Below are positions 28,103 to 37,239 of a stretch of DNA of 64,000 nt, one piece after another. The notes below the pieces were generated by a model, which was not told where the DNA came from, did no database searches, and saw only the letters and a list, made by a program, of their open reading frames with translations. The translations under genes and the position numbers were made by a program. Numbering within the stretch: the stretch's first letter is position 1; each line of letters begins with the position of its first letter. The stretch is from Labilibaculum antarcticum (lineage in GTDB: Bacteria > Bacteroidota > Bacteroidia > Bacteroidales > Marinifilaceae): positions 3,194,361-3,258,360 of the forward strand of contig NZ_AP018042.1 in NCBI RefSeq assembly GCF_002356295.1. The letters run 5' to 3'.

Positions 28103-29707
28103 TTAGATTTCTCCTATAAATTTTGCCAGATTATCTTGTCGATTAAGCTTAAATTTTTTGCGGATACGATGCCTCGCTATGTGTACACTAGGAAGTGAGA
28201 TGTTAAGTAATTGGGCCATTTCTTTACCGTTAAAATTAAGCTTAATTAAAGCACAATGTTTTAAGTCGGTAGGGGAAAGTGAAGGGTAGCTATTCTTAAG
28301 TTTTTTATAAAACCCCGAATTTACTTTGGTAAAGCGTTCATTAAATTCATTCCATAGGTTTTTATTAAAGTCCTTGGTGGTATTTCTTATACCCCTATAA
28401 GAAGCTTCATCCAAGTGTTTTTCTAATTCGCATAAAAGATTATCTACAACCCTTTCTTTATCGATCAACTGCAAGGTATATGAAGTTATCTCCTTGTTTT
28501 TCACCTCCATTACCTCTTCATGTTTTTCCTTTTCAAGTTTAATCTTGAGTTCTGCTCTGTATTGGTTTTCTATCAAGCCCTTACGCTGATACCAGTTTTT
28601 AACCAACAATACGCTTATTGCTAATGCAAATAAAATCAAACCCAAAAACACCTTTAACCTAAAGTTTTGTTGTTGTCTTTCTTTTAGTAAATCTTGTTGG
28701 TGAGTAATTTCATCGTTTTTTTGTCGCATTACCTCCCTGTAACTATTTTTCACCTCTAATAATTCGCCATTGTTTCGTGCATTAAATAAATTATCGTCAA
28801 TCTTTTTGGCTTCAGAAAGGTAGGAGTAAGCTTTTCCTTGCATATTTTTTTGAGCATATACTTTGGACAGTTCATGCAAAACCTCTGATTTAATGTCCGT
28901 ATGCATATTACTTTCCTGCATCACCGCTAAACACTTTTTGTAATAAAATATGGCATCATTCCATAAACTTTGTTTTACTTTAAGTTGGCCCCAGAACGAA
29001 TAGATCATAACCTCAAAGCGAATTTGCTTGTCTTCAAAATAGGGTGTGATCTTCCTCAGTATATTTTCAGCCTTTACCAACTCATTTTCATTGATAGCAA
29101 TATATGCTCTCTCAGCAAGGATATAATAGGGGGCAATATCATATTTTTTCACCATTACCAGACAGGTATCCAAATAAGTGTTTGCTTGTTTGAAATTTTT
29201 TGATCTGCTGTAGCGCACAGCAATGCTGAAGTAATTACTGATTAATTCCCTCTCTTTTAGGATGGATCGCTTCTGAAGTTTTTTACGGAGGATTAAGGCC
29301 TGCTTCATGTGCTCCACAGCTTCTTCTTCTTTGTTAAATATTCCATATAACATGCCTAGCATATAATGGCATTCAGCCAAATGAATCGTATCCCGAGAGC
29401 TTTCTGCAAGTAATTGTGCCTCCCAGATATGGTCATAGGCTTTACTATAATTGCCAATATTTTTTTGAATATCAGCCATGCTTATTAAGCACAACACTTG
29501 AGCAGATGTGTCTTTTAAATTAACAGATTGAACCAGATGTTTTGAGGATAATTGGTATGCAGAATCAAGATCAGAATCTAAATATTTTAAATCTTGCAAG
29601 TAAAGTTTCCAATTGGAATTAATTTCATCAGATATAGTATCTGAAAAAACACTTTCGGCATAAAAAAACAATAAAAACAAAAGCAACAATAATTCTTTGG
29701 TTCTCAT
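28103..29707 (-). CDS. membrane-anchored TPR regulator with C-terminal LuxR-like HTH
   Basis: The 534-residue protein (start chosen at ATG 29707, where MRTKELLLLLFLLFF forms a signal peptide; seven more codons are open upstream) has a periplasmic part of TPR-like helical repeats. A membrane helix follows at about residues 349-369 (FLGLILFALAISVLLVKNW), then a charged coiled coil. The C-terminal HTH (about 482-525, NGKEMAQLLNISLPSVHIARHRIRKKF) is of the LuxR/GerE kind. Such one-protein TPR-TM-HTH regulators are common in Bacteroidota and are often placed beside carbohydrate-use genes. It is divergent from the GH30-GH3 pair and may regulate it. The inducing signal is unknown. Confidence 0.8.
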   Translation of the reverse strand: MRTKELLLLLFLLFFYAESVFSDTISDEINSNWKLYLQDLKYLDSDLDSAYQLSSKHLVQSVNLKDTSAQVLCLISMADIQKNIGNYSKAYDHIWEAQLLAESSRDTIHLAECHYMLGMLYGIFNKEEEAVEHMKQALILRKKLQKRSILKERELISNYFSIAVRYSRSKNFKQANTYLDTCLVMVKKYDIAPYYILAERAYIAINENELVKAENILRKITPYFEDKQIRFEVMIYSFWGQLKVKQSLWNDAIFYYKKCLAVMQESNMHTDIKSEVLHELSKVYAQKNMQGKAYSYLSEAKKIDDNLFNARNNGELLEVKNSYREVMRQKNDEITHQQDLLKERQQQNFRLKVFLGLILFALAISVLLVKNWYQRKGLIENQYRAELKIKLEKEKHEEVMEVKNKEITSYTLQLIDKERVVDNLLCELEKHLDEASYRGIRNTTKDFNKNLWNEFNERFTKVNSGFYKKLKNSYPSLSPTDLKHCALIKLNFNGKEMAQLLNISLPSVHIARHRIRKKFKLNRQDNLAKFIGEI

Positions 29708-29898
29708 ATTCTGAACATTACAACACAACAGTTAGCTTAATCCTTCTTAGAGCAAAATTAAAAAATAAAGCAACACATTAAGTTTTTGAAAGCATAAAAA
29801 TAGGCCTTGCTAAGTTTTAACTAAGTTGTAAAAACAGTTTTCCCACTAAAATTTTTCAATTTTTGTAAAGGAAAACAATTGTAAAAGATATCGATCTT

Positions 29899-29963
29899 AT
29901 GAAACGTCCATGCTAAAGCGATTTTGACACACAGGGAGATGATTATCTCAGCATGGTAAGTTC
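29899..29963 (+). promoter_or_regulatory. conserved leader element, copy B (candidate cis-RNA or dispersed repeat)
   Basis: This is the second copy of the element at 288-356. Here CCATGCT (29909-29915) pairs perfectly with AGCATGG (29950-29956), and an inner GAGAT-GATT-ATCTC hairpin forms. It is followed by ATGGTAAGTTC and another short CCCG/CGGG pair. It ends about 50 bases before the GH30 start. Compensating differences between the copies in the outer stem would favour an RNA role; they are suggestive only. Confidence 0.45.
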
Positions 29964-30015
29964 TCCCGATAAATACGGGACAGGCTATATGGCAAAAACA
30001 TACAATTATAAACAT

Positions 30016-32244
30016 ATGAAATCAAAAAACGTATTATTAATCTCCTTCTTTATTCTTTGTCCTTTGCTAAAAGGATTTGCTCAGGCCTGGGGATACAATA
30101 ATCATCGGATTGCAATTAGTTCTGATGGAAACAGTGCGCCTGATTATGCCTACAAATGGCCAATGGGTGACCCAGATGATTGGGGGGCAAATGCTGCGAT
30201 CTTAGCTACTTTAGCTAAGTTGGAAATGCAGGATAAGCTGGTGCATTTTTCCTACAATAATTTTATTGATGCTCCTGCTGGTCCAGATAGTGAAAACCAA
30301 AATAAAATTAGTTGTGATGGTGCGATTATGCGTTGGCAGTTTGATGCATCTAAGTTTTTTGATGTTACCACACAATTGGAACAGGCTAAAACTCATTTAG
30401 CTCAAGAAATGCTTAAATCGACAGCTGAAGATCCTTTGTATTTTATACATGCAGGTTTGTCCGAATTTGTATATCAGGTAGTAGAAGAGGTTGTAAAAAT
30501 GAATGGTCTTGAGGCTTTAAGTCATGTAAAATTGATTTCGCACAGTGGCTTTAACGAGAATGAAAAACGAAGGACCTGGCATCACACATGGAACGATATT
30601 CAGACACTTTGCGGTCATCGCATTCAATATTATAAAATTAAGGATCAGAATGCATGCAATCTACGTGATGTATTGTGGTGTTCTGGTCATGACTTCTCTC
30701 CCTGGCATTGGATGCAGGTTCATCAGGACAAAAGCATTCAGTGGTTATATACCCGCTTAAAAGCACATGAAATGGGAAAAGCGGATATATCGGATGTGGG
30801 CATGTTGTATTGGCTTTTGACAGGCGATGAAAATGGCAGTCCTGAAAAGTTCAAATCATTTCTTGGTAAGGGCATCCCTTATGCGAAACAAAATATAGCT
30901 ATTGAAGCTGGCATCAGGCCTTCGGTAAAAGTATATGCAGTAAAACTAAATAAGGGAGAAGCTAGCCCTTTATTCGAAGTAGAAGATGATACCAAAGGCA
31001 AAAAAGTTGGATGGAGAAATCGCATTTACATTCAGCCGAATGTTACTTTCCAAACTATAGAAGGTATCGGTGGTGCATTTAACGAAATTGGCGGCGAGGC
31101 ACTACTTTCTCTTCCCAAAAAAGAGCAAGAGGTTGTCATGAATAACCTATTTTCGAAAGACAAAGCAGGTTTCACGTTTTGCCGTACAGCTATCGGAGCA
31201 AGTGACTTCGGAATTGATGCATACAGTTATTCCATGACACCCAACGATTTTGACATGGAGCATTTCTCGATAGATCGTGATGAAAACTATCTATTGCCTT
31301 ACATCAAAAGTGCTTTGGCTGTTAATCCATATTTAACACTGTTTGCATCACCATGGAGCCCTCCAGCTTGGATGAAAGAAAGTGGTAAAATGGTAGGTTT
31401 GCAAAAAGAAGGCAACCGCATGAAAAGTGATCCTAAAGTTCAAAAAGCTTATGCCCAATATTTGGTGAAATATGTGCAGGCTTATGCAAAAGCAGGTGTG
31501 AAGATTGACCGCATTTGTATTCAGAATGAAAACGATGCCGATACGAAATATCCAAGTTGTGTTTTTCCAGCCAAAGAAATGGTCGCTTTTGCCAACAAAT
31601 ATATGTCTCGAGCTTTCAAGAAAAACAAAATCAAAACAAAAATTTATGCAGGAACGTTTAGAGCTTCTGACCAAATGGATTTGATGGATTTTGTTCAATG
31701 CAAAAATAGGAATGGGATAGATGGTATCGGCATTCAATACACCGAAACAAAAATTATTAACGATGCACGAACTTTAGTTCCCAATATGAAAATCATACAT
31801 ACAGAAGGTGATTGTTATAATGGAAAAAACGCCGCAGAGGAAGCAGGAAACAGATTGAAAGAAGTAGCCAGTTACATCAACAGCGGAAGCACCAACTTTA
31901 CCTACTGGAACATGATTTTGAACGAAACCACCAAAAGCGGTTGGGATTGGCCACAAAACTCATTGATCAACATAGACCTCAAAAATGGAACGGTACAATA
32001 CAATCCCGATTACAATGCCATGTTCATCATCAGTAAGTTTATTCAGCCGGGAGATGTGCGTATCGCATCTGTAAACCGAAGCAATGCTCATCCGATTATT
32101 ACCCTAAAATCACCTGATGGAACAATTAAGATTTTGGTGCAGAATACAGCTAAAACAGACGATGTGTTTGAGCTTGTAATTGGCGAAAAGTCGATAAAAG
32201 TAAATGTTCCTGCTCAGGCGATAGCTGCAGTTATCCTTAAGTGA
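30016..32244 (+). CDS. exported GH30 glycosidase fused to a nucleoside-hydrolase-like N-terminal domain
   Basis: The 742-residue protein (start at ATG 30016, which opens the signal peptide MKSKNVLLISFFILC...GFAQ; the frame is open 21 codons further upstream through the leader) has two parts. Residues about 23-310 resemble DUF1593/nucleoside-hydrolase-like modules, with WGYNNHRIAISSDGN, DDWGANAAILATLAKLEMQ and HHTWND; I am less sure of this part. Residues about 325-742 are a GH30 catalytic barrel and beta-side domain, with GIGGAFNEIGGEALLSL, SPWSPPAWMKESG, the acid/base Glu505 in IQNEND and the nucleophile Glu597 in IIHTEGDC. GH30 members cleave beta-glucosyl, beta-1,6-glucan or related bonds. 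It is followed by a GH3 gene. Confidence 0.85.
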   Translation: MKSKNVLLISFFILCPLLKGFAQAWGYNNHRIAISSDGNSAPDYAYKWPMGDPDDWGANAAILATLAKLEMQDKLVHFSYNNFIDAPAGPDSENQNKISCDGAIMRWQFDASKFFDVTTQLEQAKTHLAQEMLKSTAEDPLYFIHAGLSEFVYQVVEEVVKMNGLEALSHVKLISHSGFNENEKRRTWHHTWNDIQTLCGHRIQYYKIKDQNACNLRDVLWCSGHDFSPWHWMQVHQDKSIQWLYTRLKAHEMGKADISDVGMLYWLLTGDENGSPEKFKSFLGKGIPYAKQNIAIEAGIRPSVKVYAVKLNKGEASPLFEVEDDTKGKKVGWRNRIYIQPNVTFQTIEGIGGAFNEIGGEALLSLPKKEQEVVMNNLFSKDKAGFTFCRTAIGASDFGIDAYSYSMTPNDFDMEHFSIDRDENYLLPYIKSALAVNPYLTLFASPWSPPAWMKESGKMVGLQKEGNRMKSDPKVQKAYAQYLVKYVQAYAKAGVKIDRICIQNENDADTKYPSCVFPAKEMVAFANKYMSRAFKKNKIKTKIYAGTFRASDQMDLMDFVQCKNRNGIDGIGIQYTETKIINDARTLVPNMKIIHTEGDCYNGKNAAEEAGNRLKEVASYINSGSTNFTYWNMILNETTKSGWDWPQNSLINIDLKNGTVQYNPDYNAMFIISKFIQPGDVRIASVNRSNAHPIITLKSPDGTIKILVQNTAKTDDVFELVIGEKSIKVNVPAQAIAAVILK

Positions 32245-32383
32245 TTAAATAGCAATGAAAAAGAGCTTTTCAATTATTTACACAATTGAATCTTTACATT
32301 AAAGTGTTGGTATGCTTCATTCTAGACTTGCGTGGAAGTCCAGAATTACAACAAAAAAAAATGTCACCTTATAAATTAAAATT

Positions 32384-34966
32384 ATGATACAGAAAAGAAT
32401 CATACAAAGTTTGTTTGTCGTATTGATCAGTATTTCGGGCATTAATGCTCAAACCTGGAAAGATCCCAATGCGAAGCTCGACGAACGTGTTGATGATTTG
32501 TTGTCGAAATTGACACTAGAAGAGAAAATCAACTATTGTGGATCAAGAATCCCTGAAGTGAAGCGATTGGGTATTCCATCTTTTGAATGGTATGGTGAGG
32601 CACTTCACGGAATTATTGGTTGGAACTGTACCCAGTTTCCTCAAAATATTGCCATGGGAAGTACTTGGAATCCTGACTTAATGTATGATGTAGCTACTGC
32701 TGTATCAAATGAAGCACGGGCACTAAAGAATATGGGGTCAAAAGAAGTGATGATGTTTTCTCCTACCGTAAATATGGCGCGCGATCCTCGTTGGGGACGT
32801 AATGGAGAATGTTACAGCGAAGACCCTTTTCTAATGTCGGAAATGGCACGTATGTACATTCGGGGTATGCAGGGCAATGACCCCAAATACACCAAAACAG
32901 TAACTACCGTAAAGCATTATGTAGCTAATAATGTGGATAAAGGAAGAGAGTATATCCATTCTAATATCAATAAAAAAGACTTGTATGAATACTATTTTCC
33001 AGCCTATAAAACCTGTATTGTAGATGAGGAAGCTACAGGGATTATGACCGCATTAAACGGCTTAAACGGCGTACCCTGTTCGGCTCACAATTGGGCTGTA
33101 AATGGTGTGTTGCGCAAGGAATGGGGATTTGAAGGTTATGTAATTGCCGATTGGGCTGCTGTTCAGGGAATTGAAAAAAACATGAAGTATGCAAAAAGTC
33201 AGCCCGAGGCCGCTGCAATGGCTATAAAAGCTGGGGTTGATCAAGAGTGTTTTAGAAACGACAAGCGACAAGCACCAATGGTAATTGCCCTAAAACCAGC
33301 TATAGAACAAGGCTTAATTTCTGAAGCGGACTTGGATGTATCGGTGCGCAGATTACTTCGTTTGCGCTTTATGACTGGCGATTTTGATGATCCAACACTC
33401 AATCCTTACTCAAAAATTCCTGCAAGTGTAATGGAATGCGATGCGCACAAAAAACTGGCGCTTAAAGCTGCCGAACAAGCCATTGTACTGTTGAAGAACG
33501 ATAATGTTCTTCCCCTAAAAAAGAATACGAAGAGCCTTGCTGTTATTGGACCTTTTGCCAATAGATGCTGGATGGGGATTTATTCAGGTTTTCCAAAAAG
33601 TCAAATTAGTCCGCTTGATGGATTAAAGAAAGCGACTTCTGCAAAAGTGAGCTACGCCGAAGGTTGTGATGTGCTTACTGATGTTGATGACGACAAAAAA
33701 ATTGCTGAAGCGGTAGAATTGGCTAAAAAATCGGAGCAGGTAATATTGGTGGTTGGAAACGAAGAAACAACTTCAACCGAAAATGTTGACCGTAACTCAT
33801 TAAAACTCCCTGGCAACCAGCACAAGCTGATAAAAGCTGTTCAGGCCGTAAACAAAAATATCATATTAGTGCTTGTACCTAGTGGACCCACAGCCGTAAC
33901 ATGGGAACAGGAAAACATTCCTGGTATTGTTTGTATGTGGCCAAATGGTCAGGAACAAGGAACGGCATTGGCCAATGTTTTGTTTGGTGATGTGAACCCC
34001 AGTGGTAAACTGAACTCAACATGGTTTAAGTCGGATAGCGACTTGCCCGATTTCAACGATTACAACATCCAAACCGGACGTACTTATATGTATTTTAAAG
34101 GCAAGCCTCTGTATCCTTTCGGTTATGGTTTGAGTTACACCAATTTCAAGATTGACAATGTAAAGCTTAGCAGTAAAAAAGTAAATGCTCTGGGAGATGT
34201 TGTGGTTTCTGCAAATATAACGAATGCAGGTAGCATGGACGGAGATGAGGTTGTTCAAGTGTATATCCGCGATGTTAAATCAACGCAAAAAGTACCAATG
34301 AAAGCTCTAAAAGGTTTCAAACGTATTAGTGTAGCTGCCGGACAAACAAAATCAGCTGAATTTAAACTTCCTTACGAAGCTTTTGCACACTACGATACCA
34401 TTCAGAATAGATTTGTAGTGGAAGCTGGTGCCTTCGAAATAATGGTGGGTAACTCAAGTGAAAGTATTGCCGAAGTGAAAACGGTAAAGGTGGAAGGCGG
34501 AGATGTTCCAGCAATAAAAGTAGGACAAAAAAGCGGTTACTTTAATGCTAACGACGAAAACAGAACCCAAAGCTGGGATTGTTTGTACTCAGATAAATCG
34601 GCGATGAGCTCATCAGTAAAAGATAAAGACGACGGTAATGAATGGGTTGAGTACGAAATAACATTTGTAGATCCAGGATTTTATGTAAATGCGTGGGAAG
34701 CAGAATTAACCTTTGAGTCAGCTACCAAAGAAGCAATCATAGAAACGTCGATGGCTGGTGCTATGATTGGTTCCTACACCATCATGAATAAGCAATTGAA
34801 ACTTCCTATCAGAATTCCAATTCCACCAGAATATGGAAAACCAGTACGATTAAAGATTAAAACCATGCATGGAGTAGTTAAACATCAATCAATAAAAATA
34901 ATTCCTCCTGATGGTAAAGTACCTTTTGTGATTTCTGAAATTATTAAAAAATCAAAGAACGATTAA
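32384..34966 (+). CDS. exported GH3 beta-glycosidase with C-terminal CBM6-like domain
   Basis: The 860-residue protein starts with a signal peptide (to about INAQ, residue 22). It has the GH3 N-terminal barrel with the nucleophile Asp256 in GYVIADWAAV, and KHYVANNVDKGREY. The alpha/beta sandwich (AEQAIVLLKNDNVLPL) and a Fn3-like domain (about 590-700, LYPFGYGLSYTNF onwards) follow. The last 130 residues (FVDPGFYVNAWEAEL and on) look like a beta-sandwich of the CBM6 kind. The overall type is that of bacterial beta-xylosidase/beta-glucosidase GH3 enzymes. Together with the GH30 enzyme it would trim a beta-linked glycan in the periplasm; no SusC/SusD pair is nearby. Confidence 0.9.
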   Translation: MIQKRIIQSLFVVLISISGINAQTWKDPNAKLDERVDDLLSKLTLEEKINYCGSRIPEVKRLGIPSFEWYGEALHGIIGWNCTQFPQNIAMGSTWNPDLMYDVATAVSNEARALKNMGSKEVMMFSPTVNMARDPRWGRNGECYSEDPFLMSEMARMYIRGMQGNDPKYTKTVTTVKHYVANNVDKGREYIHSNINKKDLYEYYFPAYKTCIVDEEATGIMTALNGLNGVPCSAHNWAVNGVLRKEWGFEGYVIADWAAVQGIEKNMKYAKSQPEAAAMAIKAGVDQECFRNDKRQAPMVIALKPAIEQGLISEADLDVSVRRLLRLRFMTGDFDDPTLNPYSKIPASVMECDAHKKLALKAAEQAIVLLKNDNVLPLKKNTKSLAVIGPFANRCWMGIYSGFPKSQISPLDGLKKATSAKVSYAEGCDVLTDVDDDKKIAEAVELAKKSEQVILVVGNEETTSTENVDRNSLKLPGNQHKLIKAVQAVNKNIILVLVPSGPTAVTWEQENIPGIVCMWPNGQEQGTALANVLFGDVNPSGKLNSTWFKSDSDLPDFNDYNIQTGRTYMYFKGKPLYPFGYGLSYTNFKIDNVKLSSKKVNALGDVVVSANITNAGSMDGDEVVQVYIRDVKSTQKVPMKALKGFKRISVAAGQTKSAEFKLPYEAFAHYDTIQNRFVVEAGAFEIMVGNSSESIAEVKTVKVEGGDVPAIKVGQKSGYFNANDENRTQSWDCLYSDKSAMSSSVKDKDDGNEWVEYEITFVDPGFYVNAWEAELTFESATKEAIIETSMAGAMIGSYTIMNKQLKLPIRIPIPPEYGKPVRLKIKTMHGVVKHQSIKIIPPDGKVPFVISEIIKKSKND

Positions 34967-35274
34967 TAAAGGTAAAAGAATGAGTTTATTCCTGTTTATT
35001 TTAGAGTGCCCTATAATTTTAAGAAAATAGCGTCTTCTTATTCAAAAATTGTATTCTTATTTTGAATAAGAAAATGAAGGATGAATTTATAAAAGTGGCG
35101 GTGCAAACTTGGTGTTGTGCTGCCATTTTTGATTTTACCCTATAAAGTCTCAATCTCATAATTTAGAATACGCATATAAGTATTTCTATTTACTTGATGT
35201 TTTTAATGATTGCTTACGCTTTTTGGTATCTATTAGATATCTACTTTTGATTGTAAATGGAAGGAGGTTGATGT

Positions 35275-35313
35275 AAAAAGCACCTTTAAGTCAGTGACTT
35301 AAAGGTGCTTTTT
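35275..35313. terminator. strong bidirectional-type hairpin terminator
   Basis: AAAAAGCACCTTTAAGTCA and its exact complement flank a single G, which gives a long perfect stem with A and T runs at the ends. It may mark the end of the chromosomal section before the mobile segment. Confidence 0.8.
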
Positions 35314-35760
35314 GTGTTGGGTGGAGCTGCAGGGAGTTTTTTATTTTCACTAAATCAACTGATAATCAGCATGTTGGATGGGAGTGAAAAGTGAAGGTCA
35401 CCTTTTGGAAAACTCGAGTTTTGGAAGTGATTGTAGATCGGTTCGGGACGAGAGTTGTGGAGCCTAACGTCTTGTTTTAGGCGAGATTTGACGTATTGAT
35501 AATGAGATTATTAAGACTAGTTTTTGCTTATTGTGTGGATGGGAAATCTGGAATGTATATTCTTAAAATAGATTTGATTTTTATAAATTAGACTTCCTAA
35601 GGGGGGATTCTCTATGAAAATGATGTGAAGAAAATCTATATTCGAGAGAGATCGTCATTAAAAACAGAGTCGTATGTAAACATAAAAAATAAATATCTCC
35701 CCCCAAATAATTCAAAATTTGCTCTTTGGCAGTATTGGTAGCAGTATCAGATGTGATATT

Positions 35761-35796
35761 GCTACTGATACCGCTAGTGATACAGCATGTGATACA
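35761..35796. repeat. three contiguous 12-base direct repeats (iteron-like)
   Basis: GCTACTGATACC, GCTAGTGATACA and GCATGTGATACA follow each other exactly. A shorter related unit, GATGTGATATT, lies just before them (35750-35760). Confidence 0.6.
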
Positions 35797-36517
35797 CTTT
35801 TAAATAAACATTACAAACTTATATAAACATTTTTAAGAAGAAATATAAAAAGAGATTTGCAAAATTTTAAACGACCTGTGTTAAGTAAACATAAAATTAT
35901 TTGGAGTTTTTAATTTTTTCTTGGAAAAGAACGTTCACATTTTTTGATAAAAGTTTTGGCTGCCTGTCACAATTCTAATTTTGGCTTTTGACCACATATG
36001 CACATTGAAAATTTGTTTTTGAAGTTTACCCCTGTGTACGAGCCTCTTTGGTTTAATTTTATTAGTGATATCTCCTGCATTTGTCTTAGTATCCGAAACT
36101 TGATCTCATCCCTTTTTTAAAGAAGCTCTTAACACCCCACAACAAGAGTATCCTTTCACTTCGTTACAGTTCTTCACTTGTTTTTAGCCAAGCGATCATT
36201 GAAAATTAGAAACAGGAAATTTGAATAAGAATTGTGGCTAATAATTTTCAAAAATTTAATAGGAATTCACCTGACGCGCGGCCCAAAATCAAAAACATCT
36301 TGATTTTGATGCTAATTGATGCTAAATGCGTCAATTTGAGTATTGATAAAGTGGAAGAAAATTAGGAAATTAATATATGTGTGAAACCAGAAGTAATTTG
36401 AATTTCTGAATCTCTTTTTAACCAATTTGAAAAATGGTGTAAAACCGAATCGAATTGTAAGATACAGACCTTACTACATGCGTTAGCAAAGTTGGAATCG
36501 GCCATGGATTGACAAAA

Positions 36518-36660
36518 GCGTTCGGCATAAACGCACTCAATCATTTCAAAGCGTTTTTTTTCCTTACGCACAGGCCAGGCAGCAAAGAGCTTTGTATTGA
36601 TTGCATTCTGCAAAATACAAAGCCCATTGCCAAGCCTGCTTAAAACACATTGAAATGATT
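36518..36660. other. nested inverted repeats, candidate transfer origin (oriT)
   Basis: AATCATTTCAA (36539-36549) pairs exactly with TTGAAATGATT (36650-36660). Inside it, GCTTTGTATT (36589-36598) pairs with AATACAAAGC (36614-36623), with CAGGC/GCCTG between them. A small GCGTT/AACGC hairpin (36518-36534) and a CAAAATCAA/TTGATTTTG hairpin (36284-36308) lie upstream. The position just before mobC and the relaxase gene is where oriT lies in many mobilizable elements of Bacteroides. Confidence 0.45.
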
Positions 36661-36896
36661 TTCACAGCCGGCGCACAGGCCATTTATTCCGTTTCCTTTT
36701 GGCCATTCATGACCTGAAATTTAAAAGGGATGCTTACGCAAGTATGAAGGCCTCCTTGTATGAAAAAAAGATGAAAATAAAATGGTTGATTTACAAGTTA
36801 AGTTATCACTTTGAAGATGTAGTAAGCAAGTTTATGTTTTGGTGCGACCAAAACCTTAATTACATCCCGTTGGTCTCAAATTTAAAGCTTAATTCA

Positions 36897-37238
36897 ATGG
36901 CAAATTTCAATAAAGGAGGACGTCCCAGAAAAAGTACTGCTCAGAAAAAACGGTATAAAGTAGATGTTAAAATGGCTACCGAAGAGTACTACGTCCTAAA
37001 ATCAAAAGCCCAAAAAGCAAACCTGACCATCAGTGAGTACATGAGACAGTGTATTGCCGTTAGTTCGGTAAGGGAGAGAATCACTCCCGAAGTTCAAATT
37101 TATATCCGGAAATTGTGTGGCATGGCCAATAATTTGAATCAGATTGCCAGAAAAGCAAATGCACAAGGATACACAAATGTACGTAAGGAATACATTCACC
37201 TGGCTGATCAAATTGATCAGTTGATAGATCGCTTGTGA
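36897..37238 (+). CDS. mobC: plasmid mobilization relaxosome protein MobC-like
   Basis: The 113-residue protein has the Bacteroidota MobC pattern. A basic start (GGRPRKSTAQKKRYKVDV) is followed by a ribbon-helix-helix-like part (ATEEYYVLKSKAQKANLTISEYMRQCI) and a C-terminal half with LCGMANNLNQIARKANAQGY. These proteins bind oriT and help the relaxase nick it. I start it at ATG 36897, because the conserved part and the usual length begin there; the frame extends to 36699. It ends one base before the relaxase start, so the two are probably co-translated. Confidence 0.85.
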   Translation: MANFNKGGRPRKSTAQKKRYKVDVKMATEEYYVLKSKAQKANLTISEYMRQCIAVSSVRERITPEVQIYIRKLCGMANNLNQIARKANAQGYTNVRKEYIHLADQIDQLIDRL

Positions 37239-37239
37239 A

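Larger units (their letters stand above)
34967..36896. other. gene-poor region leading into the mobilization module
   Basis: About 1.9 kb without a supported gene. It contains an AT-only inverted repeat behind the GH3 gene (TTCTTATTCAAAA at 35035-35047 with its complement at 35060-35072), a strong terminator at 35275-35313, short iteron-like repeats at 35761-35796 and a cluster of inverted repeats at 36284-36660. The frame in phase with mobC is open from 36699, but its extra 66 codons show no family resemblance. Confidence 0.6.

Noticed and set aside
35750-35796. reading the 12-base repeats as part of a coding sequence
   Set aside because: Frames through them are short and stop soon after; the repeat is better described at DNA level.
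36362-36613. 83-codon minus-strand frame upstream of mobC
   Set aside because: It covers the inverted-repeat region and its translation shows no domain; the symmetry of the DNA explains the open frame.
36699-36896. 66-codon upstream extension of mobC
   Set aside because: The conserved MobC part starts at 36897, and the extension lacks family resemblance. It could be debris of another gene.
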